NCBI RefSeq assembly: GCF_003058085.1
Contig: NZ_QBUD01000013.1
Location: forward strand, 61,591-125,590
Reading direction: 5' to 3'
Source: Yoonia sediminilitoris
GTDB lineage: Bacteria; Pseudomonadota; Alphaproteobacteria; Rhodobacterales; Rhodobacteraceae
DNA: 64,000 bases
Each line of letters starts with the position of its first letter. Within the stretch, counting starts at the first letter, position 1. The translations under genes were made by a program, and so were the position numbers. Shown here one piece after another: positions 17,541-25,941 of this stretch. The notes beneath the pieces were generated by a model that saw only the letters and a list, made by a program, of their open reading frames with translations, was not told where the DNA came from and did not search any database.

Positions 17541-18070
17541 CAATCATGATCCCGGCCTGGGTCAACGGCAAACTGACGCCCGTGGAAAAACTTGAGGCGC
17601 ATGTGACGGGCCTCAAACACAAGGCCGTCAGCGTCTTTGTTATGAATAAAGGGCGCGTGCTGATCCAACAGCGCGCGATGGGAAAATACCACACCCCCGG
17701 CCTGTGGGCGAACACCTGCTGCACCCATCCCGAGTGGGATGAAAGCCCCGCCGATTGTGCCGTGCGCAGGCTGGATGAAGAGTTGGGTATCACCGGACTT
17801 TGCCCCGCCTACCGCGACCAGATTGAATATCGGGCCGACGTTGGCGGCGGCCTGATCGAACATGAGGTGGTAGAGGTGTTTGTCGCCGATGCCCCTGACA
17901 ATATGCGCGTCAAGATGAACCCCGAAGAGGTCATGGCGACCCGTTGGATTGATTTCTATGACCTGTCCGCCGAAGTGACCCGCCACCCCGACCTCTATAC
18001 CCCTTGGCTGCGCATCTACATGCAAGAGCATCAGGGGGCGATTTTTGGCGATATGGTGCGGGCAGGCTAA
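17537..18070 (+). CDS. idi: Isopentenyl-diphosphate delta-isomerase, type I
   Basis: Interconverts IPP and DMAPP, supplying geranylgeranyl diphosphate for bacteriochlorophyll and carotenoids. The 177-residue Nudix-fold enzyme has the metal- and substrate-binding WANTCCTHP motif (Cys and His) and the Nudix helix AVRRLDEELGI. The active-site glutamate region EHEVVEVF follows, and WIDFYDL lies in the C-terminal half. Its place at the end of the bchG-bchP operon matches the photosynthesis clusters of Rhodobacter. Confidence 0.94.
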   Translation: MTIMIPAWVNGKLTPVEKLEAHVTGLKHKAVSVFVMNKGRVLIQQRAMGKYHTPGLWANTCCTHPEWDESPADCAVRRLDEELGITGLCPAYRDQIEYRADVGGGLIEHEVVEVFVADAPDNMRVKMNPEEVMATRWIDFYDLSAEVTRHPDLYTPWLRIYMQEHQGAIFGDMVRAG

Positions 18071-18143
18071 CACGCCGAACCTTCCCGCGTGACAGCACCG
18101 GTAATCCAGTGTTTATGGTCCCTGATCAGTCAGGGACGGTTTG

Positions 18144-18674
18144 ATGGCACTTTGGATTTTCGGATATGGATCGCTTTTGTGGAACCCCGGTTTCACGCCT
18201 GTACAAACAGTCAAAGCGCAATTGCAGGACTACCACCGCAGCTTTTGCATGCTGTCCGTTCATCACCGGGGAACCGAAGAAAACCCCGGACTTGTTCTTG
18301 CGCTGGATGCGTCAGTCGGCAGCAAATGCACCGGTCTGGCCCTAAGGGTGCATGAAGGTGAAGAAGAACAAGTGCTGACCTACCTGCGCGAACGCGAATT
18401 GATATCATCGGCCTATTATGAAACCACGGTGTGCCTGATCGCGGATCACGGCGAGGCGATCGAGGCGACAACCTACATCATTGACCCCGATCATCGGCAA
18501 TATTGCCAGTTTGATCTTGAAAAGCAGGCCCGGATGATTGCAGGGGCCGTTGGCGGGCGTGGTCCCAATACAGAGTATCTGTACAATACCGCCGCACACC
18601 TGACCGAACTTGGAATCAGGGACAACGATATGGCCTTTTTGGTTGAACGTGTGCGTGCCCTGACAGCAACATGA
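18144..18674 (+). CDS. ChaC-like gamma-glutamylcyclotransferase
   Basis: A 176-residue protein of the ChaC branch of gamma-glutamylcyclotransferases, which cleave glutathione to 5-oxoproline and Cys-Gly. It opens WIFGYGSLLWNPGF, the YGSL substrate-binding motif. It keeps the catalytic glutamate in a segment near residue 85 (RERELISSAYYE) and the conserved block QLDLEKQARMIAGAVG-like (here FDLEKQARMIAGAVGGRGPN). The ATG at 18144 is chosen over a TTG one codon earlier because GGGACGG precedes it. It follows idi on the same strand after 73 nt and may be read through from that operon. Confidence 0.9.
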   Translation: MALWIFGYGSLLWNPGFTPVQTVKAQLQDYHRSFCMLSVHHRGTEENPGLVLALDASVGSKCTGLALRVHEGEEEQVLTYLRERELISSAYYETTVCLIADHGEAIEATTYIIDPDHRQYCQFDLEKQARMIAGAVGGRGPNTEYLYNTAAHLTELGIRDNDMAFLVERVRALTAT

Positions 18675-18760
18675 GCAACCCCGAGAATTTGCTAGGGTTT
18701 TTCACAGATCGCCCCTATGGTCCTATGCGGGCAGGGCAATAAGCAAAGATAAGGCGACCC

Positions 18761-19909
18761 GTGGCAGAAATCAGGGCTCCGAAGGTGCAACCGCAATTCT
18801 CGCAACCGATCCGGCAGATCGTTTTTATGCTGATCGTGATTGGCCTTGTTGCGGCTGGTTTATACCTTGGACAGGAACAAATCCTCGCGATTTACAATTC
18901 TAACCCCTACCTGAACGGGGTCATTCTGGCTGTCTTTCTGCTGGGTGTGCTGTCGTGCATTAATCAGGCATTCTTGCTGATCAAGTCCGTTCGCTGGATT
19001 GAACGGTTTGCCAAGGATGCGGGCGGACATTCCTACAGCACGGCCCCGTCACTGTTGGCCCCGCTTGCCACATTGCTGCGCTCACGAGGGGCGCGCACAC
19101 AGATTTCGTCGACCTCGGGCCGGTCAATCCTTGATTCCGTGGCCCAGCGGATCGACGAAGATCGCGAAATCACCCGCTATATCGGTAATGTTCTGATATT
19201 CCTTGGCCTTCTGGGCACCTTCTATGGCTTGGCAACAACAGTGCCCGCACTTGTTGAAACCATCCGGTCACTCAATCCGGGTACCGACGAAGGCGGCGCG
19301 AGCATATTTTCGCGGCTGCAAGCAGGGTTGGAAAGCCAGTTGGGCGGCATGGGCACAGCCTTCTCCAGTTCCTTGCTTGGGCTTGCAGGGTCGCTTGTTG
19401 TGGGCCTGTTGGAACTGTTCGCGGGTCACGGCCAAAACCGGTTTTATCGCGAATTGGAAGAGTGGATGTCGACCATCACCCGGGTGGGCATCGACGGTGA
19501 CGAAGGCGGCATGGGCAGCAGCCCGGCCATGGCCGCATTCGTCGAACAGTTGGGCGAGTTGATCGACACAATCCAGATGAGCATGGGCCAGATCGATCAG
19601 GACCGTGAAGAGAACGACAAGCGCTTTGCCGTTATCGCCTCGGCAATCGAAGGCCTTAGCAACAAGAACGACGATGGGACCCGCGATCTTCTTGCACAAG
19701 TCGTCGAAGGGCAAAACCGCTTGGTCGCCAAGCTTGAAACAGCGGGCACCGGTGACGGGATCGACGCGGAAAGCCGGATGCGCCTGCGGTCCATTGACGT
19801 GCAGATGCTGCGTATTCTTGAGGAAATCACCGCAGGCCGTCAGGAAAGCGTGGGCGATCTGCGGGCCGATCTGGCCCGTCTGGCGAACGCAATCAAGAGC
19901 AAGGTCTGA
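18761..19909 (+). CDS. MotA/TolQ/ExbB-type proton channel protein
   Basis: A 382-residue inner-membrane protein with four hydrophobic segments (about residues 21-40, 49-75, 142-168 and 200-226), as in MotA rather than the three of ExbB. The third and fourth have the family residues: LIFLGLLGTFYGLATTVPAL, and GMGTAFSSSLLGLAGSLVVG. A cytoplasmic C-tail of about 150 residues is helical and acidic. The GTG start at 18761 is preceded by AAGGCG. The next gene begins after 3 nt and codes for the likely ion-channel partner, so this is a two-gene operon for an ion-driven motor or transport energiser. Confidence 0.85.
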   Translation: MAEIRAPKVQPQFSQPIRQIVFMLIVIGLVAAGLYLGQEQILAIYNSNPYLNGVILAVFLLGVLSCINQAFLLIKSVRWIERFAKDAGGHSYSTAPSLLAPLATLLRSRGARTQISSTSGRSILDSVAQRIDEDREITRYIGNVLIFLGLLGTFYGLATTVPALVETIRSLNPGTDEGGASIFSRLQAGLESQLGGMGTAFSSSLLGLAGSLVVGLLELFAGHGQNRFYRELEEWMSTITRVGIDGDEGGMGSSPAMAAFVEQLGELIDTIQMSMGQIDQDREENDKRFAVIASAIEGLSNKNDDGTRDLLAQVVEGQNRLVAKLETAGTGDGIDAESRMRLRSIDVQMLRILEEITAGRQESVGDLRADLARLANAIKSKV

Positions 19910-19912
19910 TCC

Positions 19913-21724
19913 ATGGCGCTAAGCCGCAGATCATCCAACCGTTTCCAAAACGCGATCTGGCCGGGTTTCGTTGATGCGATGACGGGCCTGTTGCTGGTTC
20001 TGATGTTTGTACTCACCATCTTTATGGTAATCCAGTTTGTGCTGCGCGAACAGATCACCGGGCAGGAATCTGAACTGGACGCGCTTGGCGCGCAAATTGC
20101 CACGCTGACCGAAACACTGGGCATCGAACGCAATCGCGTACAGGGGCTATCAGCGGATCTTGACCAGTCCATCGCGCTGGCCCAATCGCAGGCGGGCCGG
20201 ATTGCAACGCTGATTGCGGAACGCGACACCCAGTCCAGCGAACTGGCGCAGGCCCAAAGCCAGATCACCCGGTTCGAGGCGCAGGTTGCGGGGCTCTTGG
20301 CAGACCGTGCCGATGCCAACCAGACCATCGCTGGACTTGAGGCCGCACAGGCCGATCTGTTGTCCGAACAGGATGCGCTGAACCTTGCACTGTCCCAGGC
20401 CCGGAATGAGATCGACGCAGGCGCCGAAGCCGCCCGTCTGGCCGCCGCGCGCCGCGAGGCGCTTGAAGCGCTCGTCACAGATCTTGAAACAAAGAACAGC
20501 GAAAGCGCCGCCCAAATCTCGGCGCTGGAAGCAGACCGTCTTGTTGATGCTGCCGCCGCAGAAGCCTTGCGCGAACGGCTTGCCAATGCCGATACCGAAC
20601 TGACCGCGATGACCCTGAACCTCGAAGCGCAGCGCAAAGAGGCAGAAGACACACTAACCTTGCTTGCCGCTGCACGCAGCGCCCGCGAACAGTTGGCTAC
20701 TGAGTTGGATGCCTTGCAGACCGCACAGGCTCAAGTGACCGCAAACCTGTCGCAGGAAGAAGCCGAAAGGCGCGCTGCCGAGGCCGAAAGACGCGCCGCC
20801 GAGGCCGCCGCTGCCCGCGCCGCATCCGAGAATGCCGACCTGAACGATCAATTGGCCGACGCGCTTGCCGCACTGAACCGGGCGCAAACCAACGAAACCC
20901 TTCAATCAACACAAGCCGAAAGGCAAGCAGCGCTTCTGGATCAGGCCAACAGCGCGCTTGCGCAGGAACAGGCACTTTCTGCGCAAAGCCAGCGTCAGGT
21001 GGCCCTGCTGAACGAACAGGTCACGGAATTGCGCAACCAAGTAGGCAATCTGCAATCTCTGCTGAACCTCGCTGAAGAAACTGACCGCGAAGCACAGGTT
21101 CAGATCGAAACACTGGGGGCGCAGTTGAACACAGCACTCGCCCGCGTCGTTTCAGAGGAACGCCAGCGCCGCGCGCTTGAAGAGGCCGAGCGGATCAGGC
21201 TTGAAGAGGAAGCCGCACGGTTGGCGCAAGAGGCTGAAATACTTGCTGCCGAAGCGCAGGATCTTGCCCGTTTCAAGTCAGACTTCTTTGGCCAGTTGCG
21301 CGAAGTTCTGGAAGGCCAGGACAGAGTCCGCGTCGAAGGCGACCGGTTTGTTTTCTCGTCCGAGGTTCTGTTCGAACCCGGTCAGGCCCGATTGTCCGCA
21401 TCCGGTGAGGCAGAGATCGCCAATATCGCCGATATCCTGCGCAGCATCGCTGATGATATCCCACCCGGCATTGACTGGGTGATCCGCGTGGATGGCCACA
21501 CCGACGACATCCCTGTCGGGCGCAGTTCGCGCTTTGCAGACAATTGGGAACTTAGTCAGGCGCGCGCTTTGTCGGTCGTGCGCTATATGTCCCAAGACCT
21601 TGGCATTCCGCCCCAGCGGCTCGCGGCTAACGGGTTCGGAGAGTTTCAGCCGATCAACCCCGCCGACACCCCCGAAGCGCGCGCACAAAACAGGCGGATC
21701 GAGTTAAAGCTTACGGAACGCTAG
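19913..21724 (+). CDS. MotB/OmpA-like protein with a very long coiled coil
   Basis: A 603-residue partner of the MotA-like gene. One N-terminal membrane helix holds the expected proton-carrying Asp (FVDAMTGLLLVLMFVL, Asp at about residue 21). Residues 45-455 are a heptad-rich coiled coil full of Ala, Glu, Gln, Leu and Arg, including a duplicated AEAERRAAEA stretch near residue 290. The C-terminal OmpA-like domain has RVDGHTDDIPV and a NWELSQARALSVV helix, ending AQNRRIELKL. It resembles MotB in plan but is twice as long. It is not the flagellar MotB, which is present at 9.9 kb. Confidence 0.85.
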   Translation: MALSRRSSNRFQNAIWPGFVDAMTGLLLVLMFVLTIFMVIQFVLREQITGQESELDALGAQIATLTETLGIERNRVQGLSADLDQSIALAQSQAGRIATLIAERDTQSSELAQAQSQITRFEAQVAGLLADRADANQTIAGLEAAQADLLSEQDALNLALSQARNEIDAGAEAARLAAARREALEALVTDLETKNSESAAQISALEADRLVDAAAAEALRERLANADTELTAMTLNLEAQRKEAEDTLTLLAAARSAREQLATELDALQTAQAQVTANLSQEEAERRAAEAERRAAEAAAARAASENADLNDQLADALAALNRAQTNETLQSTQAERQAALLDQANSALAQEQALSAQSQRQVALLNEQVTELRNQVGNLQSLLNLAEETDREAQVQIETLGAQLNTALARVVSEERQRRALEEAERIRLEEEAARLAQEAEILAAEAQDLARFKSDFFGQLREVLEGQDRVRVEGDRFVFSSEVLFEPGQARLSASGEAEIANIADILRSIADDIPPGIDWVIRVDGHTDDIPVGRSSRFADNWELSQARALSVVRYMSQDLGIPPQRLAANGFGEFQPINPADTPEARAQNRRIELKLTER

Positions 21725-21725
21725 C

Positions 21726-22151
21726 CTACTCGCAGCCAATCAGAGCATTGCCTGATCCCTTCAGCGGCACCAGTGGGTTGCCACCTTGCGTGTCAATCAC
21801 TTCGACCCAGCGGCCAGCCCGCAACGACCGCACCAGCGCCGAAAACTTCTGGCGGCTTGCTTCGGTGCCCGCTTTGTACGTGCCCGCAACGAATGGAAGC
21901 TGCACTAAAGAACTTTCATCATAGTCGAATATGAAACGGATCGTTCCCGTCGGTTTGCGGCCCTGATGCGCTACAGTAACGGAACTGGTCAACCCCGATG
22001 CAGCGGTCGCGCAATTGACGCCCAGATAGATACCGTCATGTTGGATCGCCGCAATGCGGACGCCCTGCCCGTCTTGGCCGACCCATTGGTCAGCGGCGGA
22101 AAGTGATGGCGCAGCCGCGCAGGCCGCGCAAAGCAGGATGGTTTTGAACAT
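21726..22151 (-). CDS. Unknown secreted protein
   Basis: A 141-residue protein with a signal peptide (MFKTILLCAACAAAPSLSA) and two mature-region cysteines about 120 residues apart that could pair. It carries a beta-strand-like region with GTIRFIFDYDESSLVQLPF. I chose the ATG at 22149-22151 because AGGAAG precedes it at good spacing, although the frame opens five codons earlier. It is convergent with the OmpA-like gene (1 nt apart). No family is recognised; a periplasmic location is inferred. Confidence 0.7.
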   Translation of the reverse strand: MFKTILLCAACAAAPSLSAADQWVGQDGQGVRIAAIQHDGIYLGVNCATAASGLTSSVTVAHQGRKPTGTIRFIFDYDESSLVQLPFVAGTYKAGTEASRQKFSALVRSLRAGRWVEVIDTQGGNPLVPLKGSGNALIGCE

Positions 22152-22246
22152 GAAGTGCTTCCTCAATCAGGCGATGCCAAGTTTCTTGGTCATTCATTTC
22201 CCGCGAGGATAGGCTGACAAACGGCCCTTGCAAAGCCCGCATCTTG

Positions 22247-23101
22247 TCATAGCTCACTGCGGACCTGCGCAAGGTTCGCGCGAACTTCCGGCACGTCCGG
22301 CGCAATTGACCGAGCGCGCGACAATGCCTGCCGGGCACCGCGTAAATCGCCTTGGGCGTAACGGGCATTGCCCAACCCGAAATACCACAGCCAGCTGTCC
22401 GGCCAGCGCGCGGCACCTGTCTGATAGAGCACCGCGGCGGCGGCAAACGCGTCAACACGTTCCAGAGCGGCTGCCGCTTGCAGAATCTCAATTTCTGAGC
22501 CGCTGGCCGGCAGCCTATCGGGTGGCAGCACCACGAGCCCCCAATAGTCACCCCGCGCCCAAGTGCGGTCAAACAGGGCAAATGGCATGACCATCTGGTC
22601 CTGCTGACCAGAGTTCAGGAACACGGCATCACGGTCGAAATCATAGGCCGTCACAACGCCATAATGCCACACCGGGGCAAATCCCAAACCAAGGTTCTGG
22701 AATACGATCACCGGATGGCCGGCTGCGATCTCGGCCAGCAAATCATCATAGTTGTGCAAGGTCATCGCCAACTGCCCGCTGCGGCGCGCGCTGCCGATCA
22801 TGTCAGCCAGATAGGTCCCGCCCGCGCCGGGGCTAAAGGCAAGGGCGGCAATATCGTCCTGCGTAACATCAGAACCAGCCCATTGCATGACCATGGCAAG
22901 GGAAGCAGGGCCGCAAAAAAAGGCCTCTTGTTCGATCAGAGGCACATCCGGCACAAAAGCGCGGGTCGGCACATCGACAGACAGCCGTGCATCCCGGTCG
23001 AAAGGAACAGCGCACCCGGCCAGCCAACCCAGGGCCAGCAAGCAGAATAGGCGATAGATCAGCGCACGCAGCGGGTGAAGTTGAAGAACCGCGTCAGGCA
23101 C
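22247..23101 (-). CDS. PA2778-type C39-like cysteine peptidase lipoprotein with TPR
   Basis: A 284-residue lipoprotein (lipobox LAGC at residue 30) with a C39-like peptidase domain. The cysteine lies in FFCGPASLAMVMQW near residue 63 and the histidine in WHYGVVTAYD near residue 145. The last 80 residues look like TPR repeats (WYFGLGNARYAQGDLRGARQAL). This is the plan of the PA2778 family. The start overlaps the PA2779-type gene by 43 nt; the GTG at 23101 is the most upstream choice. The peptidase and its membrane partner probably work together, but the substrate is unknown. Confidence 0.85.
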   Translation of the reverse strand: MPDAVLQLHPLRALIYRLFCLLALGWLAGCAVPFDRDARLSVDVPTRAFVPDVPLIEQEAFFCGPASLAMVMQWAGSDVTQDDIAALAFSPGAGGTYLADMIGSARRSGQLAMTLHNYDDLLAEIAAGHPVIVFQNLGLGFAPVWHYGVVTAYDFDRDAVFLNSGQQDQMVMPFALFDRTWARGDYWGLVVLPPDRLPASGSEIEILQAAAALERVDAFAAAAVLYQTGAARWPDSWLWYFGLGNARYAQGDLRGARQALSRARSIAPDVPEVRANLAQVRSEL

Positions 23102-23460
23102 AGGATATCCGTCACCAGCAAGACGATAAATACCGTGAACAGGATGCCGATAATATCGGCGCCTGCATTGTCTTTTTCCATCTGCGCCAAAATACTGGCC
23201 ACTTCGGCGTCAGACAGCGCGGCCAAACGGGCCTCTGCCTCGGCGGGGTCAACGCCTAGCGCGACAATCTCGGCACGCACATCTTCGCGCTGCAATTCGC
23301 CCATCAGGAAAGAGCGGTCGCTGTGTTGCGCATATTTGTTGATCGCAGCTTCTGTGCCGAGCATTTCAGCCTGCGCCATCGTCACCGCCTGTGTCGCAAG
23401 AACCAGCTGCGCCGAAAGGGCGATTGCAACGCCCCGTTTTGTCAAATTCAGAATACCCAT
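23059..23460 (-). CDS. PA2779-type small membrane protein
   Basis: A 132-residue protein with a signal-like N-terminal helix (RGVAIALSAQLVLATQAVTM). The middle is helical with the family motif ARLAALSDAEVASILAQ, and the C-terminal membrane helix is IIGILFTVFIVLLVTDIL. This matches PA2779-type proteins, which are found beside PA2778-type cysteine peptidases. The ATG at 23458-23460 is used rather than one 33 nt upstream because AGAAGGGAA precedes it. The gene overlaps the peptidase gene out of frame, so they are translationally linked. Confidence 0.82.
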   Translation of the reverse strand: MGILNLTKRGVAIALSAQLVLATQAVTMAQAEMLGTEAAINKYAQHSDRSFLMGELQREDVRAEIVALGVDPAEAEARLAALSDAEVASILAQMEKDNAGADIIGILFTVFIVLLVTDILCLTRFFNFTRCVR

Positions 23461-23551
23461 GGAATTTCCCTTCTCATTGAGCGTCTTTAGCACACAGTTT
23501 CAGGTAAAGGCCGCATCGGCGCAACATGGCGCTGCAAAACTGTCTGGCGGG

Positions 23552-23824
23552 CTACAGACCGGTGAGGATGATCTGCAACACCTGAATGCCGACAAGTACC
23601 ACAATCGGTGACAAATCAACACCGCCAAGGTCGGGCATAAACCGCCGGATACGGCTGTAAAGCGGATCAAGAATCCGTTCCAGCGTGTACCACACCTGCC
23701 CCACAAATTCCTGCCGCACGTTCAGCACTTCGAACCGGATCAGCCAGCTCATGATGAAATGCGCGATGACAAAGAACCAAACCACGCTGAGCAGATACAG
23801 CAAGATGGTGATAAGAATGCCCAT
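23552..23824 (-). CDS. YggT family membrane protein
   Basis: A 90-residue inner-membrane protein of the YggT family, with two hydrophobic segments (about residues 3-28 and 66-90). Between them is a loop holding RILDPLYSRIRRFMPDLGGVDLSP, of which PLYSRIRRFMP and GVDLSP are the signature pieces. The frame is open 33 codons further upstream, but the ATG at 23822-23824 gives the normal family length and start. YggT proteins have been linked to cell division, osmotic tolerance and photosystem assembly; the role here is open. Confidence 0.9.
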   Translation of the reverse strand: MGILITILLYLLSVVWFFVIAHFIMSWLIRFEVLNVRQEFVGQVWYTLERILDPLYSRIRRFMPDLGGVDLSPIVVLVGIQVLQIILTGL

Positions 23825-23964
23825 TGTTGACCCTATTTTGTAATTGCACGCATGACCTAAGCGTTCGCACGCATTGTAACAAGCCCCGCCTTGCCCTGAG
23901 GTTAAAGTTGACCCTTGGGCCAATCTGACCCATGTGCCCGCAACAACGCATAGAGGCCCATGTC

Positions 23965-24501
23965 ATGTTTCCCATTGTCCGCCTGATCAAAGAATTCGTG
24001 GTCCACCGCAACGCACCGGATTTGCCGGGCATTGGCACCCATATCTCGCATCATCGCTGCTGGCCGCAGGACCTTGATATGTTTTTGGAAATGAACAACG
24101 GGCGCATTTTGACCATTCTGGATCTTGGCCGCTTTGTATTGGCCAAGCGCGTCGGGCTGGTAGCCGCGATGCGCAGGAATGGCTGGGGTTTGACGGTCGC
24201 GGGGTCGTCGGTCATGTATCGCAAACGCATCCGGCCCCTTGTGCGGTTTCGGATCGAAAGCCGCGCGATTGGCTGGGACGACAAGTTTTTCTACATCATG
24301 CAATCAATCTGGATCGGCGATATTTGCGCTGTACAGGCCCTGTTTCGCACGGCGTTGACGGATAAAAACGGCATAGTGAAGCCCAAGCGTGCCTTTGCCG
24401 ATGTCGGATTCGACGAGGTGCCGCCAGAATTACCCATGTGGGTGCAAAACTGGATTGCGGCCGAAAAGACCCGGCCATGGCCGCCTGAACGCATGGGCTA
24501 A
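23965..24501 (+). CDS. Acyl-CoA thioesterase-like hotdog protein
   Basis: A 178-residue protein of the 4HBT-like hotdog superfamily. The N-terminal strand/helix segment is HHRCWPQDLDMFLEMNNGR (the DxxxxMNNGR block binds substrate). It continues ILDLGRFVLAKRVGL, and a later region with RIESRAIGWDDKFFY and SIWIGDICAVQALFRTAL matches thioesterase-family proteins. The internal ATG at 23965 is preferred over one 33 nt upstream, with TAGAGG before it. It is divergent from the YggT gene. The substrate is unknown. Confidence 0.82.
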   Translation: MFPIVRLIKEFVVHRNAPDLPGIGTHISHHRCWPQDLDMFLEMNNGRILTILDLGRFVLAKRVGLVAAMRRNGWGLTVAGSSVMYRKRIRPLVRFRIESRAIGWDDKFFYIMQSIWIGDICAVQALFRTALTDKNGIVKPKRAFADVGFDEVPPELPMWVQNWIAAEKTRPWPPERMG

Positions 24502-24564
24502 ACCTTTGCTTGCGTCTTTCCTGCGGAAAAGTGTCTATTGCACCAACAAAAGCAGGGACAGGCA

Positions 24565-25941
24565 ATGACAAGCAGCAAGAAACGCATTTGGGGGTGGATG
24601 GCCTTTGATTGGGCAGCACAACCTTTCTATACGCTTGGGCTGACCTTTATCTTTGGCCCCTATTTCGCTGCCGTCGCTGCCGAGTATTATCTGGGAACGG
24701 GGTTGGATAGCGGTGCAGCAAAAGCACAGGCGCAATCCATCTGGTCGGCGGGGCAGACAATCGCTGGCCTGTTCATTGCCTTTTCTGCCCCATTTCTGGG
24801 CGCCTTTGCCGATAATTCCGGGCGCAAGATGCCGTGGATCATCTTCTTTTCGATCATCTACGTTATCACGACCTTTATGCTTTGGGGGCTGACGCCGGAC
24901 GGGGCTGGGCTCTTCTGGGCGCTGATCCTGTTCTATGTAGGTTTTGTTGCGGCCGAAAGCGGGCTGAACTTCGTGAACGCGATCCTGCCGTCGTTGGGCA
25001 GCGATGAAGAGGTCGGGCGCATTTCCGGCTCGGCTGCTGCATTTGGCTATTGGGGGGGGGTGACGGCCCTTTTCTTCATGCTTTTGCTGATGGCCGAAAA
25101 CGAACAGGGTGTGACCCTGCTCGGGAATCCGCCGCTTTTCGGGCTGGACCCCGACTTGCGCGAAGGGACACGGTCCGTCGGGCCATTCATTGCAATCTGG
25201 TATGCGATTTTTATCATCCCGTTCTTTTTGTGGGTGCGCGACACGCCACCGGCGCAGCCGAAATCCACCAGTCTGGGGGCGGTTGCCCGCGACCTTGGGG
25301 CGACGCTACGCTCGGTCTTTCGGCGCAAGAGCCTGCGCAGTTTTCTGATCGGTTCGATGCTCTATCGTGATGCGTTGAATGCGCTTTATGCATTTGGTGG
25401 CGTATATGCCGCACTTGTGCTGGACTGGCAGACCATCCAGATCGGCGTGTTCGGCATTATCGCGGCCATTGCCGCCGCCATCACAACGTGGATTGCCGGA
25501 CTGGCCGATCAACGCTATGGACCCAAGCCCGTTATCATCACGATGGTTTGGGTGCTGATTGCTGTTTCGGCGATCATCATTGGCATGTCGCGCGAACAGT
25601 TTTTCGGTATTCCCTTGGCCGAGGGGTCCAAACTGCCTGACATCATCTTCTATCTCTGTGGCATGGCCATTGGTGGGGCCGGTGGCTCTGTCTATACCGC
25701 CTCACGCTCCATGATGGTCCGCCATACCCACCCCGAACGGCCGGCCGAGGCATTTGGCCTATTTGCGCTTTCCGGCAAGGCAACGGCCTTTTTGGCTCCT
25801 GCTCTTATCACTTTGTTTACCATATTGACCGGAAATACACAGTTAGGGTTCCTGCCTGTGCTTATCCTTTTCCTGACGGGTCTTTTCTTGTTACGGTGGG
25901 TCAACAAAAACGGAGATCGTGCAGAATGGTCCGATATATAG
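24565..25941 (+). CDS. MFS transporter of the UMF1/Atg22-like type
   Basis: A 458-residue inner-membrane carrier with about 12 hydrophobic helices. It begins KKRIWGWMAFDWAAQPFYTL; this WxxFDWAxQPFYTL start is the signature of the UMF1 family. A typical MFS loop FLGAFADNSGRK lies near residue 80. TLRSVFRRKSLRSFLIGSMLYRDALNALYAFGG (key part LYRDALNALYAFGG) opens the second half. I chose the ATG at 24565 rather than a TTG 27 nt earlier because AGGGACAGG precedes it. The substrate is unknown. It overlaps mepA by 16 nt, so the two are cotranscribed. Confidence 0.88.
   Translation: MTSSKKRIWGWMAFDWAAQPFYTLGLTFIFGPYFAAVAAEYYLGTGLDSGAAKAQAQSIWSAGQTIAGLFIAFSAPFLGAFADNSGRKMPWIIFFSIIYVITTFMLWGLTPDGAGLFWALILFYVGFVAAESGLNFVNAILPSLGSDEEVGRISGSAAAFGYWGGVTALFFMLLLMAENEQGVTLLGNPPLFGLDPDLREGTRSVGPFIAIWYAIFIIPFFLWVRDTPPAQPKSTSLGAVARDLGATLRSVFRRKSLRSFLIGSMLYRDALNALYAFGGVYAALVLDWQTIQIGVFGIIAAIAAAITTWIAGLADQRYGPKPVIITMVWVLIAVSAIIIGMSREQFFGIPLAEGSKLPDIIFYLCGMAIGGAGGSVYTASRSMMVRHTHPERPAEAFGLFALSGKATAFLAPALITLFTILTGNTQLGFLPVLILFLTGLFLLRWVNKNGDRAEWSDI

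Noticed and set aside
20413..20603. Short overlapping frames inside the long coiled-coil gene
   Set aside because: They are by-products of the repetitive Ala/Glu/Arg codon pattern and lack any ribosome binding site.
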